Shown here: piece by piece, positions 26,732-34,676 of the stretch
Layout: each line of letters opens with the position of its first letter
Position numbering within the stretch: position 1 is the first letter of the stretch
Origin: Bacteroidales bacterium
Lineage (GTDB): Bacteria; Bacteroidota; Bacteroidia; Bacteroidales; JAGONC01
Assembly (NCBI GenBank): GCA_028716265.1
Contig: JAQUQD010000007.1
Location: 1-63,783, forward strand
DNA: 63,783 nt
Reading direction: 5' to 3'
Translations under genes and position numbers: made by a program
The notes under the pieces: generated by a model
Told to the model about the DNA's origin: nothing
Databases searched by the model: none
Seen by the model: only the letters and a program-made list of their open reading frames with translations

Positions 26732-27548
26732 TTTTACGCAAAGAACCATCACCGGAATCGTTTTCGTGATCATCATGGTAGCCTCCATCTTGATCCATCC
26801 CTTTATATTCGGTGCCTTATTCCTTGCCGTGACGATCCTGGGCATGATCGAGTTCTACCGCCTGGTGAAGGCTGGGGATGTCAAACCCGATCTGTTTGCG
26901 GGCCTTGCATGCGGAATCCTTCTTTATGGGCTCGTTTTCATGAATGCGACCGGATTCCTGGACAACCGTTGGCTTTATACGCTGTTGGCAGTCGTTCCTT
27001 TGATAGCCATAAAAGAGCTGTTTGCCGGCTCCTCCCAACCATTTTCCAACATGGCATTCACACTGATGGGTGTCGTTTATATTGCCCTGCCTTTTTCCCT
27101 GTTAAACTGTTATTACGCTCCCGGGCAATTCTCCCATGAGCCGGATTATGCTTTTCTGCTTGGATTTTTCATTATCCTGTGGCTTAACGATACAGGCGCC
27201 TATCTCCTTGGTAAGGCCATGGGCAGGCATTTGCTCTTTCCAAGGATATCACCGAAAAAGACCTGGGAAGGTATAGCAGGAGGGTTGCTGGCGGGAATCT
27301 TGGCAGCCTGGGGCTTGTCGCACCTTTTTCCGCAGCTGCCTCTTGCCGGCTGGATCGTGATGGCCATGCTGATCATCCTCTTCGGTACGCTGGGCGATTT
27401 AGTCGAATCCATGATGAAACGCAGCGTGCAGGTCAAGGACTCGGGCAGCCTCCTACCCGGGCACGGAGGCATCCTCGACCGTTTTGACGGCGTGTTGCTT
27501 GCCTCCCCGGTGGTTTTTATTTACCTTTACACGCTCCTTAACCACTAA
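26718..27548 (+). CDS. cdsA: Phosphatidate cytidylyltransferase
   Basis: CdsA makes CDP-diacylglycerol, the common precursor of bacterial phospholipids. The 276-residue protein has about eight membrane segments and the signature Ser-Pro-Lys-Lys-Thr-Trp-Glu-Gly, followed by Phe-Gly-x-Leu-Gly-Asp-x-x-Glu-Ser and the Lys-Asp-x-Gly-x-Leu-Leu-Pro-Gly-His-Gly-Gly-x-Leu-Asp-Arg-x-Asp motif. The start at 26718 overlaps the DUF2007 gene by 14 bases. With psd 3 bases downstream it forms a phosphatidylethanolamine synthesis unit. Confidence 0.95.
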   Translation: MKVNNFTQRTITGIVFVIIMVASILIHPFIFGALFLAVTILGMIEFYRLVKAGDVKPDLFAGLACGILLYGLVFMNATGFLDNRWLYTLLAVVPLIAIKELFAGSSQPFSNMAFTLMGVVYIALPFSLLNCYYAPGQFSHEPDYAFLLGFFIILWLNDTGAYLLGKAMGRHLLFPRISPKKTWEGIAGGLLAGILAAWGLSHLFPQLPLAGWIVMAMLIILFGTLGDLVESMMKRSVQVKDSGSLLPGHGGILDRFDGVLLASPVVFIYLYTLLNH

Positions 27549-27551
27549 GTA

Positions 27552-28244
27552 ATGAAAATTCACAGGGAGGGGATCCGCATCATTTTGCAATTAACGGCCG
27601 CTGTCCTGTTGATCTTCCTGCTTGTCAATATTTTTTTCCCGCATCAGACGGTATTTCATCTGTTGCTTTACATAACCGGCCTCCTGTTCATCGCCTCGGT
27701 ATGCTATTTTTTCCGTAAACCCGCCCGTAAGGGAAGCGAAGATCCCGGGACCGTGTTGAGTGCCGCTGACGGCAAGGTGGTAAATATTACTCAAGTAATT
27801 GAAGATGAATACTTTAAGGATCACCGACTGATAATCTCTGTGTTTATGTCGATACTTGACATCCATGTGAACCTGTTCCCTGTCAAAGGGACAGTCATTT
27901 ATGCACAGTACCATCCCGGCAGATTTTTCCTGGCCTATCATCCCAAATCGTCCCTGCTCAACGAGCATCATTCCATTGTGGTCCAAACCCTTTCCGGTCA
28001 CCAGATCCTGCTCAGACAGATCGCCGGAGGTCTTGCCCGCAGGATCGTATCCCCTGTGAAACCAGGGACTCAGGTTGAAAAAGGACAGGAGATCGGGATC
28101 ATCAAGTTCGGTTCAAGGCTGGATATGTTTCTCCCTCTGGACTGTACGGTGAACGTTCAGGTTGGCCAGCATGTACGGTGCGGCGAGACTGTCGTTGCAA
28201 TCCTTCCCCACGAGTCACAGGATGGAGCAGAGACCGGGAAATGA
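27552..28244 (+). CDS. psd: Phosphatidylserine decarboxylase
   Basis: The enzyme removes CO2 from phosphatidylserine to give phosphatidylethanolamine. The 230-residue protein has two N-terminal membrane segments (about 8-28 and 34-52), the Asp-His motif region Asp-Ile-His-Val-Asn, His-His, and a C-terminal Ile-Lys-Phe-Gly-Ser-Arg motif whose serine is the self-cleavage site that becomes the pyruvoyl group. It is the short type common in Bacteroidota. Its last 30 bases overlap the convergent YjjG-type gene. Confidence 0.93.
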   Translation: MKIHREGIRIILQLTAAVLLIFLLVNIFFPHQTVFHLLLYITGLLFIASVCYFFRKPARKGSEDPGTVLSAADGKVVNITQVIEDEYFKDHRLIISVFMSILDIHVNLFPVKGTVIYAQYHPGRFFLAYHPKSSLLNEHHSIVVQTLSGHQILLRQIAGGLARRIVSPVKPGTQVEKGQEIGIIKFGSRLDMFLPLDCTVNVQVGQHVRCGETVVAILPHESQDGAETGK

Positions 28245-28910
28245 GTCCACTTCAAAGGTAACGGGTTCGCTGTGGATGACCTTCCCGTAATTCACAAACA
28301 CCTGGTCAATGCCCGCTTCCCTGGCACCCTGAATATCCACAACCAGATCGTCGCCGATCATCAAACTTTCCTCCTTTTGCGCTCCTGTCCGATGCAGCGC
28401 ATGATGGAAGATCGCGGGATCGGGTTTCTTGCACCCGGCTTCCTCGGAGGTGATCACATCATCAAAATAGGGTCTCAGATTATTGATGTTCAGTTTTTTA
28501 TGTTGTACCTCCTCAAACCCGTTCGTGATGATGTAAAGCCTGTATTTCTTTTTTAGGTAGGTAAGCGTCGTTTCCACACCTGGAAACAGCGTATTCTTCA
28601 AAGGGCTTTCCGTAACGTAATAGGAGGCGATCGCCACGGCCAGACCCCCGTCATTGATCCCGAATTCCTGTAACGCCAGGTCAAACCGGCTGACATTCAG
28701 TACCTCCTTTAAGATTCCTCCGTTACGGTACAACTCCCATAGCCTCAGATTGATGTGTGTGTACCGTTCGATCAGCAGGTCAAGGTCAAGGATCCCCTTC
28801 TCCGCCAGGTGAAAGTGTTCATGGATCTCTTCAAATGTCATCCGCGAACTGGCATCAAAGTCATAGATCGTCTTGTCGAGATCGAAAAATAAATGGCGGT
28901 ACGTTGGCAT
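28215..28910 (-). CDS. HAD-family pyrimidine nucleotidase, YjjG-like
   Basis: This 231-residue HAD phosphatase of the YjjG group is expected to dephosphorylate nucleotides such as dUMP or non-canonical pyrimidine nucleotides. Motif I is Phe-Asp-Leu-Asp-Lys-Thr-Ile-Tyr-Asp near residues 7-15, the C1-type cap follows, motif II is Ile-Thr-Asn-Gly-Phe, and motif IV is Met-Ile-Gly-Asp-Asp. Phenotypic specificity cannot be read from sequence. The start at 28910 is preferred over one 12 codons upstream, because that part lies in the heptamer repeat. It overlaps the psd 3' end by 30 bases. Confidence 0.9.
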   Translation of the reverse strand: MPTYRHLFFDLDKTIYDFDASSRMTFEEIHEHFHLAEKGILDLDLLIERYTHINLRLWELYRNGGILKEVLNVSRFDLALQEFGINDGGLAVAIASYYVTESPLKNTLFPGVETTLTYLKKKYRLYIITNGFEEVQHKKLNINNLRPYFDDVITSEEAGCKKPDPAIFHHALHRTGAQKEESLMIGDDLVVDIQGAREAGIDQVFVNYGKVIHSEPVTFEVDSFPGLCSIL

Positions 28911-28913
28911 ATA

Positions 28914-28955
28914 ATCAAAAGGCAAAAGGCAAAAATCAAAAAGCAAAAATCATCA
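28914..28955. repeat. Heptamer tandem repeat, six units
   Basis: Six 7-base units of the form (A/G)(T/G)CAAAA run without phase slip immediately upstream of the YjjG-type gene, with only the first two bases of each unit varying until the last. The opposite strand reads TTTTGCC-like words. It covers the likely 5' leader of that gene. Confidence 0.8.
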
Positions 28956-29058
28956 ATTAAAACAAATCTTTGAAAAATTTTTCACGGTCTATTGCATTTA
29001 TATAAATAATGTAGTATTATTGCAGTATCATTTTAATATCATAATAATATTAACATCA

Positions 29059-29925
29059 ATGGTAACGAAAATGGAAAAGGAAAAACTGTATTCGCCGATG
29101 TCGGGCTATGTCGGATTGCTGATGTCGCTGATATTGATAGGGGTACCTATAGCCCTGCTGATTGTCCATCAAATGATGTGGATGATCGCCGTACTGGTCG
29201 TCGGAGTGTTTTGTCTGATCGGACTGATGGTTGTTAATCCGAATGAATCATCCGTGCTGGTGCTGTTCGGGAAGTATGTGGGGACCGTGAAGAAGAATGG
29301 CTTCTTCTGGGTGAATCCGTTCTTTGCCAGGAAAAAGATCTCTCTGAGGGCAAGAAACCTGAACAGTGAACCGATCAAGGTGAACGACAAGATCGGGAAT
29401 CCGATTATGATCGGGATCGTGCTGGTCTGGAAGGTGGAGAACACGTACAAAGCGGCTTTTGCCGTAGATGATTATTCTCATTTTGTGGATGTGCAGAGCG
29501 AGGCGGCTATCCGCAAGCTGGCCGGGCATTATCCGTACGACAATTTTGATGATGAACAGGCCGACGTCACCCTACGCTCAGGAGGGGAGGATGTGAATTC
29601 CGCGTTGGAGAAAGAGCTGCAGGAGCGGTTAGACCTGGCAGGCATCCTTGTACATGAAGCCAGGATCAGTTACCTGGCCTACGCATCCGAGATCGCCGGA
29701 GCCATGCTCAGGCGCCAGCAGGCGACCGCTATCGTGGCCGCACGGCAGAAGATCGTGGAAGGAGCCGTCAGTATGGTGGAAATGGCCCTTTCCCAGTTGG
29801 CCAGAAAGGAGATCATCTCCCTGGACCAGGATCAGAAGGCCACGATGGTCAGCAACCTGATGGTGGTGCTTTGTTCCGACAAGGATGCCACGCCTGTGTT
29901 GAACACCGGGACGCTCCACCAATAG
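29059..29925 (+). CDS. SPFH/Band 7 domain protein
   Basis: The roughly 288-residue protein has two close N-terminal membrane segments (about 17-37 and 41-58) followed by a Band 7 domain with [18 protein letters not shown] and the C-terminal helix rich in Ala and Gln. SPFH proteins form ring-like membrane scaffolds. A second ATG at 29071 is also possible. A 64-residue ribbon-helix-helix gene starts 8 bases after it, a pairing seen with this SPFH group across several phyla. Confidence 0.9.
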   Translation: MVTKMEKEKLYSPMSGYVGLLMSLILIGVPIALLIVHQMMWMIAVLVVGVFCLIGLMVVNPNESSVLVLFGKYVGTVKKNGFFWVNPFFARKKISLRARNLNSEPIKVNDKIGNPIMIGIVLVWKVENTYKAAFAVDDYSHFVDVQSEAAIRKLAGHYPYDNFDDEQADVTLRSGGEDVNSALEKELQERLDLAGILVHEARISYLAYASEIAGAMLRRQQATAIVAARQKIVEGAVSMVEMALSQLARKEIISLDQDQKATMVSNLMVVLCSDKDATPVLNTGTLHQ

Positions 29926-29932
29926 AACTGTT

Positions 29933-30127
29933 ATGGCTGAAAAGAAGTCCTTTGTGCTGAGACTGAAGCCGGAAGTACTCAAAGCAGTCGAAAAGTGGGC
30001 TGGTGACGAGTTCCGCAGCACCAATGGCCAGCTGGAGTTCATCATCAGCAATGCTCTTAAAAAGGCGCGACGGTACCCCAGGGATACCTTGAAAAAAGAA
30101 CAACCATTACAGAATAATCGAAGTTGA
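29933..30127 (+). CDS. Arc-like ribbon-helix-helix protein paired with SPFH
   Basis: The protein has 64 residues. The N-terminal strand Lys-Ser-Phe-Val-Leu-Arg-Leu is followed by two helices (Pro-Glu-Val-Leu-Lys-Ala-Val-Glu-Lys-Trp-Ala and Ser-Thr-Asn-Gly-Gln-Leu-Glu-Phe-Ile-Ile), the ribbon-helix-helix pattern of Arc/MetJ proteins. It probably acts as a dimeric DNA-binding protein, possibly controlling the SPFH operon. Its last codons lie in the left arm of the inverted repeat that follows. Confidence 0.82.
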   Translation: MAEKKSFVLRLKPEVLKAVEKWAGDEFRSTNGQLEFIISNALKKARRYPRDTLKKEQPLQNNRS

Positions 30128-30253
30128 ATTTGAAGGTTGAGTTGAAGTTGATCTGGGAACGAAACTCAGAAATGGATTATTACTTCCGCCTTCAGCTCCA
30201 ATTTCGCATTCAACTTCCACTTGCACTTCAACTTCGATTGTTCTGTAATGGTT
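30102..30253. repeat. 27-base inverted repeat with hexamer-phased filling between convergent genes
   Basis: The arms 30102-30128 and 30227-30253 are complementary with one mismatch. The stretch next to each arm consists of hexamers related to GAAGTT on one strand (30120-30149 and, reversed, about 30187-30236). The left arm contains the stop of the RHH gene and the right arm contains the stop of the radical SAM gene. A cruciform or bidirectional terminator is likely. Confidence 0.8.
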
Positions 30254-31190
30254 ATTCAAAATCCTTCCCCTGAAACGATTCCCTTTCCTCCATCCGCCGT
30301 TCGATTCTCCGAAGCACCTCATCGTAGCGGATCTTTCCCCAATCAGGCGCTACCAGGAAACGTGGCGGAGCCTCGCTGGCAAACCGTTCGATCATGATCG
30401 CAGGCGATAGTCTTTCCGTGAAATCAATGACAAAATCAATATACTCTTCCAGGTCGAACAGGTGGAAGCCGGCGGGATACTGTTCATAATCCCTTACCAT
30501 CGCCGTGTTCCGGAAGATCTGCAACTGGTGGAATTTGATCATTTGAAGAGGCAGTTGTGAGAGAATGGCTGCCTCTCCGAGCATCTGCTCCCTGGTCTCA
30601 CCCGGTAGTCCGAAGATCAGGTGACCTCCGGCCGGTATTCCCAGCGCTGCGGTTCTCCGGATGGTTTCCACGGTCTGTTCAAAAGTGTGTCCGCGGTTGA
30701 TCCGCTGAAGCGTTTCGTTGTAGCAGGATTCTATACCGTACTCCACCATGACATAGTGGCGTTTTGCTATTTCCCTGAGTAAAGCAAGCTTGTCATCATC
30801 CACGCAGTCGGGCCGGGTTCCGGCAACAATTCCAACAATACCGGGGAATGACAGTGCTTCGCTGTATACTTGCTCCAACTTACCAATAGATGCATACGTA
30901 TTGGAGAAAGGCTGAAAATACGCAAGGTAATGGCTGGCCCTCCGGTACCGGCTGGCGTGAAATGCAATTCCTTCGCTTAACTGCTGTGCGATGGACTTTT
31001 CCGGTCTGCAATAGGAAGGATTGAACGCATCGTTGTCGCAATAGGTACAACCGCCGGTACCGAGGGTGCCATCCCGGTTGGGGCACGTGAAGCCTGCATC
31101 TACAGCAACTTTTTGAATGCGCTCACCGAAATAGCTGCGAAGATGATCGGTAAAGGAATTGAATCGTCTGTTATGATCCCGGGGGTACAC
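30252..31190 (-). CDS. Radical SAM protein, TIGR01212/YhcC family
   Basis: The 312-residue protein has the YhcC/TIGR01212 cysteine cluster Cys-Pro-Asn-Arg-Asp-Gly, then Gly-Gly-Cys-Thr-Tyr-Cys-Asp-Asn that binds the 4Fe-4S cluster, plus Tyr-Gly-Ile-Glu-Ser and Gly-Gly-His-Leu-Ile-Phe-Gly-Leu-Pro-Gly-Glu. The substrate of this family is not established in this sequence; an RNA-modifying role has been suggested for relatives. It begins 21 bases after the POT stop on the same strand. Confidence 0.9.
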   Translation of the reverse strand: MYPRDHNRRFNSFTDHLRSYFGERIQKVAVDAGFTCPNRDGTLGTGGCTYCDNDAFNPSYCRPEKSIAQQLSEGIAFHASRYRRASHYLAYFQPFSNTYASIGKLEQVYSEALSFPGIVGIVAGTRPDCVDDDKLALLREIAKRHYVMVEYGIESCYNETLQRINRGHTFEQTVETIRRTAALGIPAGGHLIFGLPGETREQMLGEAAILSQLPLQMIKFHQLQIFRNTAMVRDYEQYPAGFHLFDLEEYIDFVIDFTERLSPAIMIERFASEAPPRFLVAPDWGKIRYDEVLRRIERRMEERESFQGKDFE

Positions 31191-31211
31191 TTCACAACGG
31201 CGGTTATGCCA

Positions 31212-32900
31212 TCAGGATTGTGTTGCCCTGAGAAGCCTTTTCATGACTGCAAAAATGAAGACAGCCGACAGGATGCAGCAGATTACAAGCACGAGCCAGA
31301 GTGACCATAGAGGTATGCGGCTCCAGAGAGCACCTATGACACTAAGCAGGTAATTGCCCAGTGCCGTTGCAGCAAACCATCCTCCCTGCATCAGGCCTTT
31401 GTACTGAGGAGGAGCCACACGGGACACGAAGGATATACCCATGGGGCTGAGGAACAGCTCAGCGACGGTGAGGGTAAAATAGGTGCTGATAAGCCAATAA
31501 GGTGATACCAGATGCTCCACAGGAGCAACCTGCCCGGCGAGCTCCTTAGGACTGTATCCAATTAGGCTCAGTGATCCGAAAACCATGATGATAAAACCTA
31601 CAGCGGTGATAAGCATGCCAATCCCGATTTTTTTTGGAGCGGGAGGCTCAATACCTTTCCGGTTCATGTATCCAAAAATGCCAACAATGATAGGAGTCAG
31701 TGCAACGATGAAAAATGGATTGAAATGCTGGAACTTCTGGGGTGTGAAAGGATTGACTTCACCGTAACTGCGATAGCGTAGATAGGCCAGCACAGCAAAT
31801 CCGACAAAGGCAACACCTCCCAGTAGCCGGTCCCTTGTTATGCTCTTCTTTCGGAGCATGAAATAAAGCCCTATGACCGACAGAAAGATAGGAAGCAACC
31901 CAAACAGATCGAACCAAAAATTCATTCCCTTCCCGACGCTGGGTTGTGTGTAATCTCTGGCAAAGAAAGTCAGTGTCAGACCATTCTGATGGAATGACAT
32001 CCAGAAAAAGATGACAACAAAGAACACCAGCCCCAGTGCTATGAGTCTTTCCCTTGTTTGTTTCGGGGTGAGCTTGATAACCTGGTCCTTCATATCCGCA
32101 CGGGCAGCCTTTTGTTTTTCTGAGAAGTCAGCCTGCCTGTAATATTTTCTGAATCCCCAGAATATCAGCATGGAAATAATAAGGCTGACACAGGCTACAC
32201 CGAATCCAAAATGATAGGATTTACTTAGCGCATTGATATAATTCTCTGAAAAGAGGCGCAATGTATCAAGGGTAGTAGATGAATCCTGTGCCTGGGCAAT
32301 CGTCAGGAAGTGGTTTATATCCAGCTCCTGTCCTTTTAGAAAGGAATTGGCAAGCGCCGGAATACGAGCATCATAGAAAAAGTTGGACTTATGCAGAATC
32401 CAGTTGCTTACCTTTTCAGCGGCTGTCGGGGCAAACATAGCACCGATATTGATCCCCATATAGAAGATGTTAAAGGCAATGTCGCGCTTTGAACTATACT
32501 TGGGATCATCATACAGGTTACCCACCAGCGCCTGTAGATTTCCCTTGAAAAGACCGGTTCCGAGAGCGATCACTCCAAGCGCCAAAAATACGGCCCCCTG
32601 GCCTGTTCCCATGGTCGTAGGCATCGCCAGCAGAAAATAGCCGAGGAACATGACCACCAGCCCGATGCTGATGGTTTTTCCATATCCCAGTACTTTATCG
32701 GCGATGATCCCACCCAGTAAGGGGAGAAAATAGACGAAAAACATGAAGGCACCATAAATCTGACTTGCCTTTCCGGCCGGAAATCCATATTTGGCTTGCA
32801 GAAATAGAATAAATATGGCAACCATAGTGTAAAAGCCAAATCGCTCGCCCATATTGGCAAAAAAGGCGACAAACAACCCGCGGGGATGATCTTTCAGCAT
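31212..32900 (-). CDS. POT/PTR2-family proton-coupled peptide transporter
   Basis: This 562-residue protein has at least twelve membrane segments and takes up di- or tripeptides with protons. The family motif ExxER in TM1 reads Asn16-Met-Gly-Glu19-Arg20, so the first acidic residue is missing while the second Glu and Arg remain; this variant is frequent in Bacteroidota. A later Phe-Tyr-x-x-Ile-Asn-x-Gly-type motif appears as Phe-Asn-Ile-Phe-Tyr-Met-Gly-Ile-Asn-Ile-Gly. Two overlapping -7 boxes precede it and the radical SAM gene follows on the same message. Confidence 0.93.
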   Translation of the reverse strand: MLKDHPRGLFVAFFANMGERFGFYTMVAIFILFLQAKYGFPAGKASQIYGAFMFFVYFLPLLGGIIADKVLGYGKTISIGLVVMFLGYFLLAMPTTMGTGQGAVFLALGVIALGTGLFKGNLQALVGNLYDDPKYSSKRDIAFNIFYMGINIGAMFAPTAAEKVSNWILHKSNFFYDARIPALANSFLKGQELDINHFLTIAQAQDSSTTLDTLRLFSENYINALSKSYHFGFGVACVSLIISMLIFWGFRKYYRQADFSEKQKAARADMKDQVIKLTPKQTRERLIALGLVFFVVIFFWMSFHQNGLTLTFFARDYTQPSVGKGMNFWFDLFGLLPIFLSVIGLYFMLRKKSITRDRLLGGVAFVGFAVLAYLRYRSYGEVNPFTPQKFQHFNPFFIVALTPIIVGIFGYMNRKGIEPPAPKKIGIGMLITAVGFIIMVFGSLSLIGYSPKELAGQVAPVEHLVSPYWLISTYFTLTVAELFLSPMGISFVSRVAPPQYKGLMQGGWFAATALGNYLLSVIGALWSRIPLWSLWLVLVICCILSAVFIFAVMKRLLRATQS

Positions 32901-32948
32901 ATTAATAGATTTTGTTTGTGAAAAAAAAGAATTTGAACTTTATCGTCG

Positions 32949-32965
32949 CAAAAATAACAAAAATA
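32949..32965 (-). promoter_or_regulatory. Two overlapping -7 boxes for the POT gene
   Basis: Two copies of TATTTTTG on the minus strand (32949-32956 and 32958-32965), 9 bases apart, both exact TAnnTTTG matches, about 48 bases before the start. Confidence 0.4.
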
Positions 32966-33037
32966 GCGGTTTGCAAATCTGTATAATAATTCCTCCTCCT
33001 CTGTAATATTTCCCTCTCTTATCCGTCTTATAATCGT

Positions 33038-33553
33038 ATGACCCCGCAACAATTCAACGAAACGATTCTACCACTGAAAGACAAGATCTTCCGTTTTGCC
33101 TGCAGGATGGTGGAAGATACCGAGGAAGCGCAGGACCTTGTTCAGGAAGTCTTTCTACGCTTGTGGGACAGGAAAGAGGACATGATGCAATATCGAAGCG
33201 TTGAGGCTTTTACCCTGACTATGACGCGGAACCTCTGCATCGACTGGTTGCGCGCCAACGGCAGGCTGCGACAGGCTGATGCATCGGAAATGGACCTGGC
33301 GGATCCGGTCACCCCGTATGATATCACCGAAATGCGGGATACGGTGACACGCATCAACCAACTGATCAATCGCCTGCCGGAGCAACAGAAGGTGATCGTT
33401 CACCTGCGCGATGTTGAAGGTTATGATTTCGATGAAATAGCTTCCATCCTGGGACTTAACCTGAATGTGATCAGGGTGAACCTGTCAAGAGCACGAAAAA
33501 AAATTAAGGAACAACTTGTAAAAGTCCACCAATATGACCTACAACGAAATTGA
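33038..33553 (+). CDS. ECF-type RNA polymerase sigma factor
   Basis: The 171-residue protein has sigma region 2 (Glu-Glu-Ala-Gln-Asp-Leu-Val-Gln-Glu-Val-Phe-Leu-Arg-Leu-Trp near residues 28-42, with Asp-Trp-Leu-Arg later) and region 4 (Leu-Pro-Glu-Gln-Gln-Lys-Val-Ile and Asp-Glu-Ile-Ala helix-turn-helix). The anti-sigma candidate starts 20 bases inside its 3' end, and a DUF4252 exported protein follows. This three-gene order is typical of Bacteroidota envelope-responsive sigma systems. Confidence 0.94.
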   Translation: MTPQQFNETILPLKDKIFRFACRMVEDTEEAQDLVQEVFLRLWDRKEDMMQYRSVEAFTLTMTRNLCIDWLRANGRLRQADASEMDLADPVTPYDITEMRDTVTRINQLINRLPEQQKVIVHLRDVEGYDFDEIASILGLNLNVIRVNLSRARKKIKEQLVKVHQYDLQRN

Positions 33554-34115
33554 TCAGCTGCTGAAAAGCTACCTGGAAGGTGAAACCTCCCTGGAAGAAG
33601 AAAAGATCCTCAGGGATTTTTTCGCCCGCGGCGATCTGCCCGCCAGATACAAACCCTACGCGGAGATGTTTGAGGGCTTTAGGGAAATAGCTTCCGCCCA
33701 AATGAGTGATCCCCACTTTGATAAAAAATGGTCGCGAAAAGTAAAACAACAAACCGGTTATGGGAAACGGCTATCTGTTTTCACTCACTGGTATACCGTC
33801 GCCGGAATCGCTGCAACACTACTTCTGACAGTTGTGCTTTTTGTCCCGGTCAAAAAACTGCCTGTCATTAAACAGTTTTCGCACCGGATCGAGGACACCT
33901 TCGATAATCCGCGCCAGGCATATGCCGAAACCGTCAAAGCACTGCTGATGGTGTCCGATAAATTCAACGCAGGCACAAATCAGATGGAAGACCTTACAAA
34001 ACTTGATAAAGGCCTCGAAAAGACCGGCAAAATGCTAACCTTCAACAAGGGATTGGATGAGGCCAGCAAGCTCTCAAAATTCAATGAAAATCAACTGAAA
34101 GAAACTAACTTATAA
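33534..34115 (+). CDS. Membrane-anchored anti-sigma factor candidate
   Basis: The 193-residue protein has an N-terminal cytoplasmic domain of about 85 residues beginning Tyr-Asn-Glu-Ile-Asp-Gln-Leu-Leu-x-x-Tyr-Leu-Glu-Gly-Glu-Thr-Ser, similar to anti-sigma N-domains, one membrane segment at about 88-106, and a periplasmic C-terminal part of about 85 residues with many Lys and Leu. The 20-base overlap with the sigma gene supports a partner relationship. No zinc-binding HxxxCxxC is present. Confidence 0.8.
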   Translation: MTYNEIDQLLKSYLEGETSLEEEKILRDFFARGDLPARYKPYAEMFEGFREIASAQMSDPHFDKKWSRKVKQQTGYGKRLSVFTHWYTVAGIAATLLLTVVLFVPVKKLPVIKQFSHRIEDTFDNPRQAYAETVKALLMVSDKFNAGTNQMEDLTKLDKGLEKTGKMLTFNKGLDEASKLSKFNENQLKETNL

Positions 34116-34126
34116 CAAATTGATCC

Positions 34127-34669
34127 ATGAAAACACTGGTATTTAAAACATTATTGATTGCAATGTTCTGCGTTCCGGTTCTCGTATCTGCCCAGAACAA
34201 CCCCATGGATAAGCTTTTCCAGAAATACGCAGGAAAAGATTGCTTCACTTCAGTCTCCATTTCCAAAGATATGTTCCAGCTCTTCGCAGGGATCAATACA
34301 GAGGAGGCTGACGAGGATTTCAAGGAATTGCAGAATGTGATCACACAGCTCGATGGCTTGAAAATCTTAACATATTCACAATCAGATGATTGTAAAGGAA
34401 TTGATTTTTATAAGGAACTGATGGCCGTTTACCCGATGCAAAAATATACGGAACTGATGGCCGTTCAGGAGAAGGATGAAATGGTCAACTTCTATATTTT
34501 GAAAGACGGGAACAAGATCCCCGAGCTGCTGATGATCGCCAGGGAACCGGGCGAAACCGTGGTCCTCAGCCTGACGGGCAACATCGACCTGAATTACATC
34601 TCCAAGCTTGGAAAGTCCATGAAAATTGATGGACTGGACAATCTGGAGAAAATCGAGGAAGAGAAATGA
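34127..34669 (+). CDS. DUF4252 exported protein
   Basis: This 180-residue protein has a signal peptide (residues 1-22, ending Val-Ser-Ala-Gln) and then the DUF4252 domain, with Asp-Lys-Leu-Phe-x-Lys-Tyr, Phe-Thr-Ser-Val-Ser-Ile-Ser-Lys-Asp-Met-Phe and Glu-Pro-Gly-Glu-Thr-Val near the C-terminus. DUF4252 proteins in Bacteroidota often follow sigma/anti-sigma pairs, so a role in envelope sensing is inferred, but no activity is known. It ends 7 bases before the convergent HhH-barrel gene. Confidence 0.87.
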   Translation: MKTLVFKTLLIAMFCVPVLVSAQNNPMDKLFQKYAGKDCFTSVSISKDMFQLFAGINTEEADEDFKELQNVITQLDGLKILTYSQSDDCKGIDFYKELMAVYPMQKYTELMAVQEKDEMVNFYILKDGNKIPELLMIAREPGETVVLSLTGNIDLNYISKLGKSMKIDGLDNLEKIEEEK

Positions 34670-34676
34670 CCGGTCA

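Noticed and set aside
34667..34676. Perfect 10-base palindrome TGACCGGTCA at convergent stops
   Set aside because: A 10-base palindrome is expected by chance at this length scale, and it has no loop or T tract.
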